NCBI RefSeq assembly: GCF_001421355.1
Contig: NZ_LMKC01000003.1
Span: 620,164 to 684,163 of the forward strand
Direction of reading: 5' to 3'
Source of the DNA: Sphingomonas sp. Leaf9
GTDB taxonomy: Bacteria > Pseudomonadota > Alphaproteobacteria > Sphingomonadales > Sphingomonadaceae
Length of the DNA: 64,000 nucleotides
The notes below the pieces were generated by a model. The model saw nothing but the letters and a program-made list of their open reading frames with translations, had not been told where the DNA came from and searched no databases. A program made the position numbers and the translations under genes. This document shows positions 42,660-58,148 of the stretch, piece by piece; the first letter of the stretch is position 1, and every line of letters starts with the position of its first letter.

Positions 42660-45479
42660 ATGAAAGCGATCAGGTGCGCCCTGTTGGCGGGGGTTTCGGT
42701 CATGTCGGTCGGCGGATTTGCCGCGACCGCTTCGGCACAGACGGCCGCCGCACAGCCGGCCGATGACGCCGCCCAGAACGGGGACGATATCGTCGTCACC
42801 GGCGTTCGGGCCTCGCTGCGTTCGGCACAGGCGATCAAGCAGAATTCCAACCAGATCGTCGATTCGGTCAGCGCCCAGGACATCGGCAAGCTGCCCGACG
42901 TCAACACCACCGAAGCGCTGCAGCGGATCACCGGTGTGCAGATCCAGCGCCGCTATGGCGAAGGCGCCACCGATTTCGATCACCGTACCCAGCCGGCGGT
43001 CACCGTGCGCGGCCTGACGCAGGTGCAGAACTTCCTCGACGGTCGCGCGGTCTATTCGGCATCGGGCGGCCGCGCCTTCGACCTCGAAGGCATTCCGCCC
43101 GAACTGCTCTCGGGCATCGACGTCTACAAGAATGCGCCGGCCAACATCATCGAAGGCGGCGTCGGCGGCGCGGTCAACCTGCGCACGCGTCGGCCGTTCG
43201 ATTCGGCGGGCCAGGTCATCAGCATGACCGCGCGCGGCAACTATTACGACCGCGTCGACAAGCCGGGCTATGCGGTTTCGGGCCTGTATAGCAACCGCTA
43301 CGACACCGGCATCGGCGAAATCGGTTTCCTGGTGAACGCGGTCTATTCGAAGAGCCATTATCGCCAGGACGGGTTGCTGGCCGGGCCGTTCGGTGAATCG
43401 CGCCCGGGGTCGATCGCCAATGCGCCGAGCAATGCGCAGATCCCGTATGGTTTCGAAGTCTATGACGACAAGGGCGACCGCAAGCGCTTCGGCATCGCCG
43501 CCGCCGTGCAGTGGCAGGCAAGCGATGCCGTGCTGGTCACCGCGCAGTATCAGGGCACGAAATACTGGTTCAACCGTACCGGCGCCTATTATTACGACTT
43601 CAACAACCTGCCGGGCAACCAGTACAATTCTGCCGGTCAGGTAACGCAGTACAATACGCTGCCGACGCCGGGTGCGGCCTTCACCTTCAACAAGGACGGC
43701 TATGCGACCAGCGGCTCGCTGTCGCCGCAGACCTTTGAGACCGGCCGTTTCGACCAGGAATTGTGGAGCGCCAGCCAGAACTACACGTTCAATGTCGGCT
43801 GGCAGGCGACCGACCGGGCAAAGGTCAATTTCGACGTCCAGTATCTGACGTCCTATTACAATGCCGACCGCAACGGCCACGTCCTGTCGCTGTATAACCG
43901 CACCAACCAGAACGCGACCGGGCAATATGGCGGCACCGTCGCCCCGCACCCGTCGACCGTCGTGTTCGACCTGCGCGGCAAATATCCGCGCTGGAACGTC
44001 ACCGACCCGTCGGTACTCAACAACCCGGCGAACTATTCGCTGCCGTTCATCGCCGACTCGCTTCAGCGCAACGATGCCGAAACGCTCGCGCTCGCGTACG
44101 ACATCGAATATGATTTCGAAGGCGGCTTCCTCGAAAAGCTGCGTGGCGGTGCGCGCTATTCCGACAACAGCATCGACCTGCGCGGGACGTGGAACGGCGT
44201 CAGCTTGTTTCGCGACTATGCACCGGGCGCCAGCGATGTGCCCGCCGGCGCGGCGCTGATCCCGCTCAGCCGCTTCCCGCAGTTGGCGATGAAGGGGCCG
44301 TCGAAGAACTGGTTCGACGGCAACTCGGTCACCGGCGGCATCCTCTATCCGGCATTTCCGGCCGGCAAGGGCGTGTGGGAACAGACCAAGGCGCTCTACG
44401 CCCTGTTCGGTGCCCAGACGAAGGACGCATTCACGCCGGGCGACCTCAATCGCCAGACGGAGAAGACCTATACCGCATGGGGCATCGCCGACTACGCCTT
44501 CGAACTCGGCAGCGTTCGCTTCGACGGCGGTGCCGGCGTGCGGATCGTCAAGACACGCACCACGTCGGTCGGTACGCAGTTCAACAATGACGGCAGCTTC
44601 ACGCCGATCTCGCTCGGCAACGACTATACCAATGTCCTGCCCAGCATGAACATCCGCGCCCGCTTCACCGACCAGTTCCAGATGCGCTTCGCCTATTCGA
44701 AGGGGGTGGCGCGGCCGAACTTCGACGTGCTGTCGACCAACGTGACGCTGCAGAACCCGAACCAGGTCGATCCGAACAACGGACTGCCCTTCGCCAATTC
44801 GGGCAACCCGTTCCTGCGGCCGATCAAGTCGGATAACTTCGACCTGACCGCCGAATGGTATTTCGCACCGACCGGATCGCTGACCGCAGGTCTGTTCTAC
44901 AAGAAGGTCAACGGCTTCCTGTCGAGCGGCCGCTTCATCGGCACCTATGGCGGGCGGCAGTACAACGTCAATTCAACGCTCAATTCGGGTGACGGCACGG
45001 TCAAGGGTCTCGAAGCCGGCTATCAGCAGTTCTTCGACTTCCTGCCCGGACTGCTCAGCGGCTTCGGCATCCAGGCGAATTACACCTATGTCGACTCCAA
45101 CGTCGAAAATCCGTTCTCGTCGTCGAGCAACAACCTGCCCTCGACCCTGCCGCTCGAGAAGCTGTCGAAGCACAGCTACAATCTGATCGGCCTGTACGAA
45201 AAGGGTCCGGTGACCGCCCGCCTCGCCTATAACGGCCGGTCGAGCTACCTCGAACAAACGACGGGCAGCGGCGCCAATGGGCAGGGGCAGTTCGCCAAGC
45301 CCTATGCCTCGCTCGATGCGTCGATCAGCGTCAATCTGAACGAACATGTCGCAGTGTCGGCCGACGTCGTGAACCTGAACAACCGCATGAACGTGCTCTA
45401 TATCGGCACGCCATCGGCGCCGCTGCAGTATCAGCTGAACGACCGTCGCTTCGGCCTGTCGCTGCGCGCGACCTATTGA
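42660..45479 (+). CDS. TonB-dependent receptor, TIGR01782-type
   Basis: A 939-residue receptor with a signal peptide (cleavage near Ala-Ser-Ala-Gln), DDIVVTGVRASLRSAQAIKQ, the subfamily signature VDSVSAQDIGKLPDVNTTEALQRITGVQIQRR, a plug with VRGLTQVQNFLDGRAVYSASGGRAFDLEGIP and IEGGVGGAVNLRTRRPFD, and a barrel ending LSLRATY. GAGAGG precedes the ATG. It is divergent from the GntR regulator and ends in a strong terminator; behind it are the DUF6445-halogenase pair and GH2/GH43 enzymes. This layout is common for sphingomonad polysaccharide loci. Confidence 0.94.
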   Translation: MKAIRCALLAGVSVMSVGGFAATASAQTAAAQPADDAAQNGDDIVVTGVRASLRSAQAIKQNSNQIVDSVSAQDIGKLPDVNTTEALQRITGVQIQRRYGEGATDFDHRTQPAVTVRGLTQVQNFLDGRAVYSASGGRAFDLEGIPPELLSGIDVYKNAPANIIEGGVGGAVNLRTRRPFDSAGQVISMTARGNYYDRVDKPGYAVSGLYSNRYDTGIGEIGFLVNAVYSKSHYRQDGLLAGPFGESRPGSIANAPSNAQIPYGFEVYDDKGDRKRFGIAAAVQWQASDAVLVTAQYQGTKYWFNRTGAYYYDFNNLPGNQYNSAGQVTQYNTLPTPGAAFTFNKDGYATSGSLSPQTFETGRFDQELWSASQNYTFNVGWQATDRAKVNFDVQYLTSYYNADRNGHVLSLYNRTNQNATGQYGGTVAPHPSTVVFDLRGKYPRWNVTDPSVLNNPANYSLPFIADSLQRNDAETLALAYDIEYDFEGGFLEKLRGGARYSDNSIDLRGTWNGVSLFRDYAPGASDVPAGAALIPLSRFPQLAMKGPSKNWFDGNSVTGGILYPAFPAGKGVWEQTKALYALFGAQTKDAFTPGDLNRQTEKTYTAWGIADYAFELGSVRFDGGAGVRIVKTRTTSVGTQFNNDGSFTPISLGNDYTNVLPSMNIRARFTDQFQMRFAYSKGVARPNFDVLSTNVTLQNPNQVDPNNGLPFANSGNPFLRPIKSDNFDLTAEWYFAPTGSLTAGLFYKKVNGFLSSGRFIGTYGGRQYNVNSTLNSGDGTVKGLEAGYQQFFDFLPGLLSGFGIQANYTYVDSNVENPFSSSSNNLPSTLPLEKLSKHSYNLIGLYEKGPVTARLAYNGRSSYLEQTTGSGANGQGQFAKPYASLDASISVNLNEHVAVSADVVNLNNRMNVLYIGTPSAPLQYQLNDRRFGLSLRATY

Positions 45480-45532
45480 GGATCGGGCGGCGGGACACCT
45501 GTCGCGTCCCGTCGCCAACCCTGTCCCTCCCT

Positions 45533-45563
45533 GCCGGCGTGGTTCGCCACGCCGGCCCTTTTT
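45533..45563 (+). terminator. Rho-independent terminator with TTCG tetraloop
   Basis: GCCGGCGTGG (45533-45542), loop TTCG, and CCACGCCGGC (45547-45556) form a perfect 10-base stem with the extra-stable UUCG loop, followed by CCTTTTT to 45563. It ends the receptor transcript 18 bases before the next ATG, so the downstream genes either use a promoter in or near the hairpin or depend on read-through. Confidence 0.9.
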
Positions 45564-45580
45564 GGTCTATCGGTTATTGC

Positions 45581-46290
45581 ATGTCGTCCGTTCCGATCGC
45601 CATCGCCCCGCCCGTCGTCACCGTTCGCCATGTCGGCCGCGAACGCGAGCCGGTGGTCGTCATCGATCGCGCGACCGGGCAACGTGACGCGCTGGTCGAT
45701 TTCGCTGCGACCCGATCCACCTTCGCGCCGGCGGATAGCGTCGGCAGCTTCTATCCCGGCCTGCTCGGTCCCGCGCCGACCGCCTATGTCAATGCGATGG
45801 TCCGCATGGTCCTGCCGCTGATCGCCGCGCATTTCACCGGCACGCCGGTCCGGCCCGCCCGCGCGCGAGGCAATTTTTCGCTCGTCACGCTGCCGCCCGA
45901 GGCGCTGGTCCCCGACCAACGCGTGCCGCATGTCGATTCCGCCGACCAGCTGCAATTCGCGACGGTCCATTTCCTGTCGGCGACCAATGGCGACGGCACC
46001 CGCTTCTTCCGCCACCGCGCGACCGGGTTCGAGACGATCGATGCCGATCGCCTGCCCGCCTATCGCGCAGCGCTGGATGCTGAACTGGCCGCGATGCCCG
46101 CTGTCTATCCGGCTGGCGAAGATGGTCCGTTCGAGGCGATCGACACGATCGACGCCGCCCCCGACCGGCTGATCCTGTACCGCGCGGCGCTGCTCCATTC
46201 GGGCGCGATCACCACGCTGCCGGCCGATGCCGCCGATCCGCGATGCGGGCGATTGACCGGCAACCTCTTCCTGCAATGCCGGACCCCGGC

Positions 46291-46294
<4 letters not shown>
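45581..46294 (+). CDS. DUF6445 family protein
   Basis: A 237-residue cytoplasmic protein matching the DUF6445 family, usually found beside flavin-dependent halogenase-like genes in TonB-receptor loci. Visible features are VGSFYPGLLGPAP, FSLVTLPPEALVPDQRVPHVDSADQLQFATVHFL and YPAGEDGPFEAIDTI; the HVD...H spacing and later HSG with a distal Arg hint at a 2-oxoglutarate/iron-type fold, but I cannot confirm it. No good ribosome site is seen before the ATG at 45581. It is coupled to the halogenase gene by ATGA. Confidence 0.75.
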
Positions 46295-52440
<6,146 letters not shown>

Positions 52441-52468
52441 GCAGGCCGGCAATCCCAGACGGCTGCCT

Positions 52469-52490
52469 GCGCTGCCCCGTCCGGCAGCGC
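52469..52490. terminator. Hairpin between convergent GH43 and GH31 genes
   Basis: GCGCTGCC (52469-52476) pairs with GGCAGCGC (52483-52490) around a 6-base loop. It touches the last base of the GH31 gene. There is no T-run, so termination strength is uncertain. Confidence 0.45.
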
Positions 52491-55429
52491 TAGAATCGTA
52501 CCGTCATCGGCTGCCCGGTATAGGTCACCGTCCGCGTCGCCGGCATGTCGGCGGTTCCGCCGGGCGTGCCGGGTCGGACAAGGACCAGCTTCAGCTGGCG
52601 CGTGGCGGTCATGCCGGGAAAGCTGCCCTGTCGGCCACCGATCGTCAGCGTCCGGCGCGCATCGTTCCAGTCGAGCGTGTAGGTCGCACGCGCGCCGCGC
52701 TCATAGGCATAAGTCTCGTTATCGTCCTCATACAGCGTGAACGCGCCGTTCGCGCCGGGATAGACGCGGATTTCATACGCGGCATCGGGCTTTTCCGTCG
52801 CATATTGCTGAAGCGGCCCCAGCGGCAGGATCGCCCCGGCCCGGACATAGAGCGGCACGATATCCAGCGGCACGTTGCGCGCGACGTCACGCCCCCCGGA
52901 CAGGCGTTCGTTGGTCCAGAAATCATACCAGCCCCCGGCGGGCAGATAGGTTCGCACCGACAGGTCCGGCCCGCCGCTGGCCTTCGCCGCCGCCGCGCGC
53001 AGCTCCGCCGGCCGCCGCCATGCGAAGCGCAGGTCACGCTCGCCGGTGCCCTGATAATATTCGATCCTGACCGGCACGCGCTGCCCCTTGCGCAGCGTCA
53101 CCTTCGCGCTGCTGTAGCGCGAGCGGCCGCTGGCCCAGTCCTCGATCAGCTTGCGGCCGTCGACATACAGGCGGACGCCATCGTCGCCCTGCAGGCCCAG
53201 CTCATAATCGCCATCCTCCGGCGCCTCCAGCATCCCTTCCCAGCGGGCCGAGAAGTCGTCGAGCCTGGTAAGGCCCGGCGGCATCGCCTCCAGCGGCGGC
53301 GCGGGCCAGCGCTTGTCGATCGTCGCATCTATCACCTTGCCGACCGGCTTCTCGAAGGCCGTGTCGGCGAAATAGGTGCCGGCCAGCCCCGGCTGCCCGT
53401 CGGGCGTCGTCAGCGCACTCGCCGGGACGGTCGTCGCCGGTTCGGGTTCGGGTCGGTACATCGCCCGCGTCACCGGATGGACCAGCAGCGCCCCGCCGAA
53501 CATGAAGGCATCGTTGACCGAATGGACCCGCGCATCGTCGGGAAAATCCATCGCCAGCGGCCGCATCAGCGTGTAGCCGTTGGCCGTCACCTGCCAGCCG
53601 TTCGCATAGATATAGGGCAGCATCCGGTAGCGCAGGTTCACCGCGCCAAGGAGCGAGGCGTAGACCTGCGGATCGAGCGTCTTGAACAGGTACGGCTCGC
53701 GTTCGATGTCGGTGCCGTGCACCCGCATCAGCGGGTTGAACGCGGCATATTGGAACCAGCGCGCGAACAGCTCGCGATAGATCGGGTTGCGATGCCCGCC
53801 GCCATAGCCCCCGACGAAGAAGCCGCCGGTATCCTGCGTCCAATAAGGGTTGCCGGTCACCGTCACATTGACCCCGCCCGCAACCTGGTGACGCAGCGTC
53901 TTCCAACTGGCCAGCGTATCGCCCGACCACGACGCGGCGGCGGTCCGCTGCGCCCCCGCCCACGCCGATCGGGTCAGCGTCAGCACCCGCTTGTCGCTGC
54001 TCGCGCGCTGTCCGTCATAGGTGCCCTGCGTCGTCATCAGCGAATAGACGTTCAGATAGCGCGAGAAGTTGCCAAGCGTGTTTCGGCCCAGCGACTTGAT
54101 ATCGGTCACTGCCGCCTTCGCATCGTGCATGGCGGTGCTGACCTCCACCTCGGTCCCGTCCATCCACAGCGCATCGACGCCTTTGTCGAGCAGCCCGGCC
54201 TTGGCATGCTTGAAATAGATCTGCCGGCCAAGCGGGCTGAACGCGTCATAAATCCGCGCCTGCTTCGATATCCAATGGAGCGGTGCGAAGCGCAGCCCGT
54301 GCTGGTCGAGTTCCTTGCCCAATGCGGTATCGTTGCCGACCGATGGCCAGATCGACACCATCAGCTTCAGGTTCAGGTCATGGATGCGCTTGATGGTGCG
54401 TTCCGGATCGGCGAAACGGGTCTTGTCCCACGTCATCCCGCTCCAGCTGCCGTCGTTGCCGCCCCAATATTGCCAGTCCTGCACGATGTAATCGAGCGGG
54501 AAGCGTTCGCGGCGAAACGTCTCGGCCACCTCCAGCAGCCGGTCCTGCGTCGGATAGCGTTCCTTGCTCATGAACAGCCCGAACGCCTGCTTCGGCACCA
54601 TCGGCGCGGCACCGGTCAGCGCGCGATAGGACTGGATCACCCCGTCCATCGTATCGGCGCCCATGAAATAATAGTCGACCCCGCCGGGCGCGCTTTCCGC
54701 CCATAACCGCGTGCCACGTGCGTCGTCGGCGAAGCGCATGTGCGAATAGCTGTCCCACAGCACGCCGTATCGGCGGCTCGACACCATCACCGGAATGATG
54801 ATCCCGATATTGGTCTGCACCAGGTCGAGCGCCGTGCCCCGGCGATTGATCGTCGCATCGTCGGTAAAGCCGAAGCCATAGATCGCCTCGTCCGGGCGCA
54901 AAGTGAAGCGGTTTTCGGCTTCGTAGCTCGGCGCGTCGGCGATCGTGACCGGCTTCACCGTTTGCGGCTGCGCGGCATCCTCCCGCGTGAACAGCTTGCC
55001 ACCCGCATCGAAGAAACTGGTCGCGCCGCTGCGCTTGTCGACCGACAGCCGCAATCTGGCGGTCGCGATGGTCAGGGTCCCCGCCGCCTCGGTCACGGTG
55101 AACGGCACGTCTGCCGGCCGCGGGAGCACGACCAGGCTGCGGGCGGTCCAGTGGTTGCGCCCGGTATTGCTGTTGATCCGCACCGTCGCCGGACCATAGA
55201 ACAGGATCGTCTTCACCACCCCGTTCACGCGCAGCTGCACGCCGTTTTGCAGCCGGACATGGCCGAACGCACCGGATGGCAGGGTCGGGACGGCGTTGGG
55301 ATGGCCGTTCACATCCAGTCCGGTCGGTGCCGTCACCGCCGCCGCGGCCCATGCCACGCCCCCGCCGACCATCGCCACGGGCATCGCGCCCGCCAGCAAC
55401 GCGGCTTGTGCCATTCGACCGATCATCAT
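52490..55429 (-). CDS. GH31 alpha-xylosidase-like enzyme with PA14 domain
   Basis: A 979-residue exported GH31 enzyme. The N-terminal beta sandwich (about 50-260) leads into a barrel with the nucleophile Asp424 (ALWMDGTEVE) and acid/base Asp504 (SWSGDTLASWK). A PA14 domain (roughly 680-815: GLAGTYFADTAFEKPVGKV, EDGDYELGLQGDDGVRLYVDG) is inserted before the distal sheet (TYLPAGGWYDFWTNERLSGG). GH31 enzymes carrying PA14 include xyloglucan alpha-xylosidases, so removal of alpha-xylose from xyloglucan oligosaccharides is the best guess; alpha-glucosidase is the alternative. The start at 55429 gives a signal peptide ending near Ala-Trp-Ala. Confidence 0.9.
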   Translation of the reverse strand: MMIGRMAQAALLAGAMPVAMVGGGVAWAAAAVTAPTGLDVNGHPNAVPTLPSGAFGHVRLQNGVQLRVNGVVKTILFYGPATVRINSNTGRNHWTARSLVVLPRPADVPFTVTEAAGTLTIATARLRLSVDKRSGATSFFDAGGKLFTREDAAQPQTVKPVTIADAPSYEAENRFTLRPDEAIYGFGFTDDATINRRGTALDLVQTNIGIIIPVMVSSRRYGVLWDSYSHMRFADDARGTRLWAESAPGGVDYYFMGADTMDGVIQSYRALTGAAPMVPKQAFGLFMSKERYPTQDRLLEVAETFRRERFPLDYIVQDWQYWGGNDGSWSGMTWDKTRFADPERTIKRIHDLNLKLMVSIWPSVGNDTALGKELDQHGLRFAPLHWISKQARIYDAFSPLGRQIYFKHAKAGLLDKGVDALWMDGTEVEVSTAMHDAKAAVTDIKSLGRNTLGNFSRYLNVYSLMTTQGTYDGQRASSDKRVLTLTRSAWAGAQRTAAASWSGDTLASWKTLRHQVAGGVNVTVTGNPYWTQDTGGFFVGGYGGGHRNPIYRELFARWFQYAAFNPLMRVHGTDIEREPYLFKTLDPQVYASLLGAVNLRYRMLPYIYANGWQVTANGYTLMRPLAMDFPDDARVHSVNDAFMFGGALLVHPVTRAMYRPEPEPATTVPASALTTPDGQPGLAGTYFADTAFEKPVGKVIDATIDKRWPAPPLEAMPPGLTRLDDFSARWEGMLEAPEDGDYELGLQGDDGVRLYVDGRKLIEDWASGRSRYSSAKVTLRKGQRVPVRIEYYQGTGERDLRFAWRRPAELRAAAAKASGGPDLSVRTYLPAGGWYDFWTNERLSGGRDVARNVPLDIVPLYVRAGAILPLGPLQQYATEKPDAAYEIRVYPGANGAFTLYEDDNETYAYERGARATYTLDWNDARRTLTIGGRQGSFPGMTATRQLKLVLVRPGTPGGTADMPATRTVTYTGQPMTVRF

Positions 55430-55491
55430 CCCCGCCCCTTTTTATAAGATAATACATCCTATCGCGGCGGGGCGGAATGCCAAGGGGGCGA

Positions 55492-55827
55492 TCAGCGCTG
55501 CTTCTTGGTGATCGTCGCGGTAAAGTCCGGGTCCTTCTTTGCCACCCAATCGACGAATTTGCGGACGTTCGGATTGTCCAGCAGGCCCGTCACGTCCATC
55601 CCATGGCGCTGCAATTCGGAATTGGTGAAGTTGGAGATCACCGTCTGCTGGCAGATCGGATGCATCGGCACGACGTCGCGACCACCACGGCTCTTGGGCA
55701 CCGGGTGGTGCCAGACGATGGTCTTGCCGGTCGGGCGGCCGCACAGCCAGCACGGGACCGGCGCGGGCGGTGCGTCGTCCTCCTGCGGGAGATGGTCGTA
55801 GGGGTCCTGCTTGGAACGTCGTGCCAT
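55492..55827 (-). CDS. Small HNH endonuclease-like protein
   Basis: A 111-residue protein with an HNH-type core: CWLCGRPTG, then TIVWHHPVPKSRGG, HPICQQTVISNFTN. The zinc-binding cysteines and the HH pair are present. Such short HNH proteins are widespread on alphaproteobacterial chromosomes and their role is unclear; a nicking nuclease or RNA-binding role is possible. The ATG at 55827 is chosen because the family begins near MARRSKQDPYDHLPQ; the open frame runs further upstream into uxuA. Confidence 0.8.
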   Translation of the reverse strand: MARRSKQDPYDHLPQEDDAPPAPVPCWLCGRPTGKTIVWHHPVPKSRGGRDVVPMHPICQQTVISNFTNSELQRHGMDVTGLLDNPNVRKFVDWVAKKDPDFTATITKKQR

Positions 55828-55939
55828 GGTTCGATCTGACTGCCTTGATTTTCCCCGCCTGTAGCGAAGCAATCCGCCGCGTCCTATGAAAAGCTGCTGC
55901 CCCAGGCGCCGCGATGCGCAGACGGCCGGGGCGTCCCGG

Positions 55940-57106
55940 CTACCCGCCCCGATAGGCGATGCCACGCTCCAGACCGCGCAACTCCGCCAGCCCGCGCATC
56001 CGCCCGAGCAGCGAATAGCCGGGATTGGTGATCCGGTGCAGATCGTCGAGCATCTGGTGGCCATGGTCAGGGCGCATCGGGATACTGCGCCCCTCGCGCA
56101 GCGATAGCCGGTGGACCGCCGCCATCACCGCCGCCATGTCGGCATCGCCGTCCAGATGCTCCGCCTCGTGAAACGCACCGCCCGCTTCGCGCTGGACCGA
56201 TCGCAGGTGGAGGAAACCGATCCGGCTACCCAGCCGGTCGACCATGCCCGGCAGATCATTGTCGGCACGCACGCCGAACGATCCGGTGCAGAAACACAGC
56301 CCGTTCGATCCATGGGGCACCCGCGCGAACAGATCGGCGACGTCCGTCTCGGTACTGACCACACGCGGCAGGCCAAAGATCGGGAACGGCGGATCGTCGG
56401 GATGGACGACCAGCCGGATGCCCAGCGTATCGGCAAGCGGGCATACCGCCTCCAGAAATGCGACGTGGTTGTCGCGCAGCCGGGCGGCATCGATCCCGGC
56501 ATAGGTTTCGATCGCGCTCAGGAACTGCGCGGATGTGAACCCCTCCTCGCTGCCCGGCAGGCCGGCAAGGATCGTGCGCTCCAGCGTTTCCCGCGCGGTG
56601 GCATCCATCGCCGCATGGTGGGCCTCGGCCGCCGCACGCATCGCCTCCGGATAATCGGCCGCCGCGCCGGGCCGGCGCAGGATGAACAGGTCATATACCG
56701 CGACCGCCACCGGATCGAACCGCAGCGCCCGCGCGCCATCGGGCAATTCCCAGCCAAGGTCGGTGCGCGTCCAGTCGAGCAGCGGCATGAAGTTATAGGT
56801 GACGACATCGATGCCGCACGCCGCCAGATGGGTCAGGCTCTGTCGATAATGGTCGATCAGCCGGTCCCAGTCGGCCGAGCGGGTCTTGATCCCCTCGGCG
56901 ACCGGCAGGCTTTCGACCACCCGCCATTCCAGGCCGGCCGCGACGATCATCGCCCGGCGGGCAGCGATCGCGTCGCGTTCCCAGATCGCACCGTTCGGGA
57001 CGTCGTGCAGTGCGGTGACGATGCCGGTCGCGCCGGCCTGGCGAATGTCGCGCAGGCGAACCGGGTCCTTCGGCCCGAACCACCGCATCGTCTGGGTCAT
57101 CAACAT
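55940..57106 (-). CDS. uxuA: D-mannonate dehydratase
   Basis: A 388-residue UxuA-family enzyme that dehydrates D-mannonate to 2-keto-3-deoxygluconate in D-glucuronate breakdown. The start MRWFGPKDPVRLRDIRQAGA, YNFMPLLDWTRTDLGWELPDG, LVVHPDDPPFPIFGLPRVVST (metal ligands), FCTGSFGVRADNDLPGMV, and SIPMRPDHGHQMLDD (His/Asp ligands) are all standard. It lies 100 bases after the phosphodiesterase gene in a unit led by the ROK regulator and a receptor. It suggests that imported glycans carry glucuronic acid. No uxaC or uxuB is in the window. Confidence 0.96.
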   Translation of the reverse strand: MLMTQTMRWFGPKDPVRLRDIRQAGATGIVTALHDVPNGAIWERDAIAARRAMIVAAGLEWRVVESLPVAEGIKTRSADWDRLIDHYRQSLTHLAACGIDVVTYNFMPLLDWTRTDLGWELPDGARALRFDPVAVAVYDLFILRRPGAAADYPEAMRAAAEAHHAAMDATARETLERTILAGLPGSEEGFTSAQFLSAIETYAGIDAARLRDNHVAFLEAVCPLADTLGIRLVVHPDDPPFPIFGLPRVVSTETDVADLFARVPHGSNGLCFCTGSFGVRADNDLPGMVDRLGSRIGFLHLRSVQREAGGAFHEAEHLDGDADMAAVMAAVHRLSLREGRSIPMRPDHGHQMLDDLHRITNPGYSLLGRMRGLAELRGLERGIAYRGG

Positions 57107-57206
57107 GGGTCTTCGCCTTTCGAACCACCGGGCGATACGTGGCGTAGCGCGCGGTGGGCGTGGCGAAAAGACAGGGACGCCGCATGGACGCCCCTGTCCG
57201 GCGTCG

Positions 57207-58148
57207 TTATCGGCGCGGCGATCGGCTCCGCTGCTGCCGCCAGTCGATGAACGCCTCGACCGCGTCGGTCTGGATCAGGCGCACGCCGCTGTCCGCCAGC
57301 CGACCCCATATCGCGTCGGGATCGCGCGCCGCCTCGACATCGCCGCCCAGGTCGGTGACGAAGCCTTCGAACAGGGTGTTGACCCACACCGTCACGCCGG
57401 CCCGCCGCGCCGCCGCCACGCTGGCGGGCAACGTCGCCAGCGGCAGGCGGGGCAGTTCGACCGCAATCGGCTTGCGCGGCCCTCGCGCCTGCGCGGCGAT
57501 GATCGCCGGCACGTCGCCCGCCTGGGGGGCGCCGGTGATCGGGATGATCGCAAAGGGTACCCTATCGTACGGCGCCATCGGCGCGAGCGGCGATGACCCG
57601 ATCCCGGCAAAGGTCTTGACGATCACCCGGTCGGTGGCGCCCGCCCGGCGGACAGCATCGACCACCTCGGCATAGATCGCGTCCTTGACGTCGAGGTTCA
57701 GGACCACCCGCCCCCTGGCCAGCGCCAGCAGTTCGTCCAGCGTCGGCACCCGCTCGTCGGTCAGCCGCGCGCCGGCGCCGCCTTCATCGTCGCGCAGCCG
57801 CAGCGCGCGGATCTGGGCCAGCGTCAGGTCGGCGACCCGCCCCTTGCCATCGGTCGTGCGGTCGACGCCTTCGTCATGGACCATCACCAGATACCCGTCG
57901 CGGGTGCGCCGGACGTCGGTTTCCATCACCTCGACGCCCATCGCGGCACAGCGCAGCAGCGCCGCCCGCGAATTTTCGGGCGCGGTGCCAAGGCCGCGCC
58001 TAGGAGCCGCGGCATGGCACCCGCGATGCGCGATCGCGATGATCCCACCCCCGGGGTCACCGATGCGGCGCATGGTGTCGGCCGGGGCCGCCTGTGCCGC
58101 CGAAGCGACGATACAGGCAGCCAGCGTGGCGATCAGCGACCGGATCAC
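57207..58148 (-). CDS. Exported glycerophosphodiester phosphodiesterase
   Basis: A 313-residue GDPD-family protein with a signal peptide (cleavage near Ala-Gln-Ala). The family core is intact: IAIAHRGCH, APENSRAAL, VEVMETDVRRTRDGYLVMVHDEGVDRTTDGKG and the C-terminal strand DSGVRLIQTDAVEAFIDW. It should cleave glycerophosphodiesters, such as deacylated phospholipids, to glycerol-3-phosphate and an alcohol in the periplasm. The GTG start at 58148 overlaps the receptor stop (GTGA), so it is translated with the receptor. Confidence 0.9.
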   Translation of the reverse strand: MIRSLIATLAACIVASAAQAAPADTMRRIGDPGGGIIAIAHRGCHAAAPRRGLGTAPENSRAALLRCAAMGVEVMETDVRRTRDGYLVMVHDEGVDRTTDGKGRVADLTLAQIRALRLRDDEGGAGARLTDERVPTLDELLALARGRVVLNLDVKDAIYAEVVDAVRRAGATDRVIVKTFAGIGSSPLAPMAPYDRVPFAIIPITGAPQAGDVPAIIAAQARGPRKPIAVELPRLPLATLPASVAAARRAGVTVWVNTLFEGFVTDLGGDVEAARDPDAIWGRLADSGVRLIQTDAVEAFIDWRQQRSRSPRR

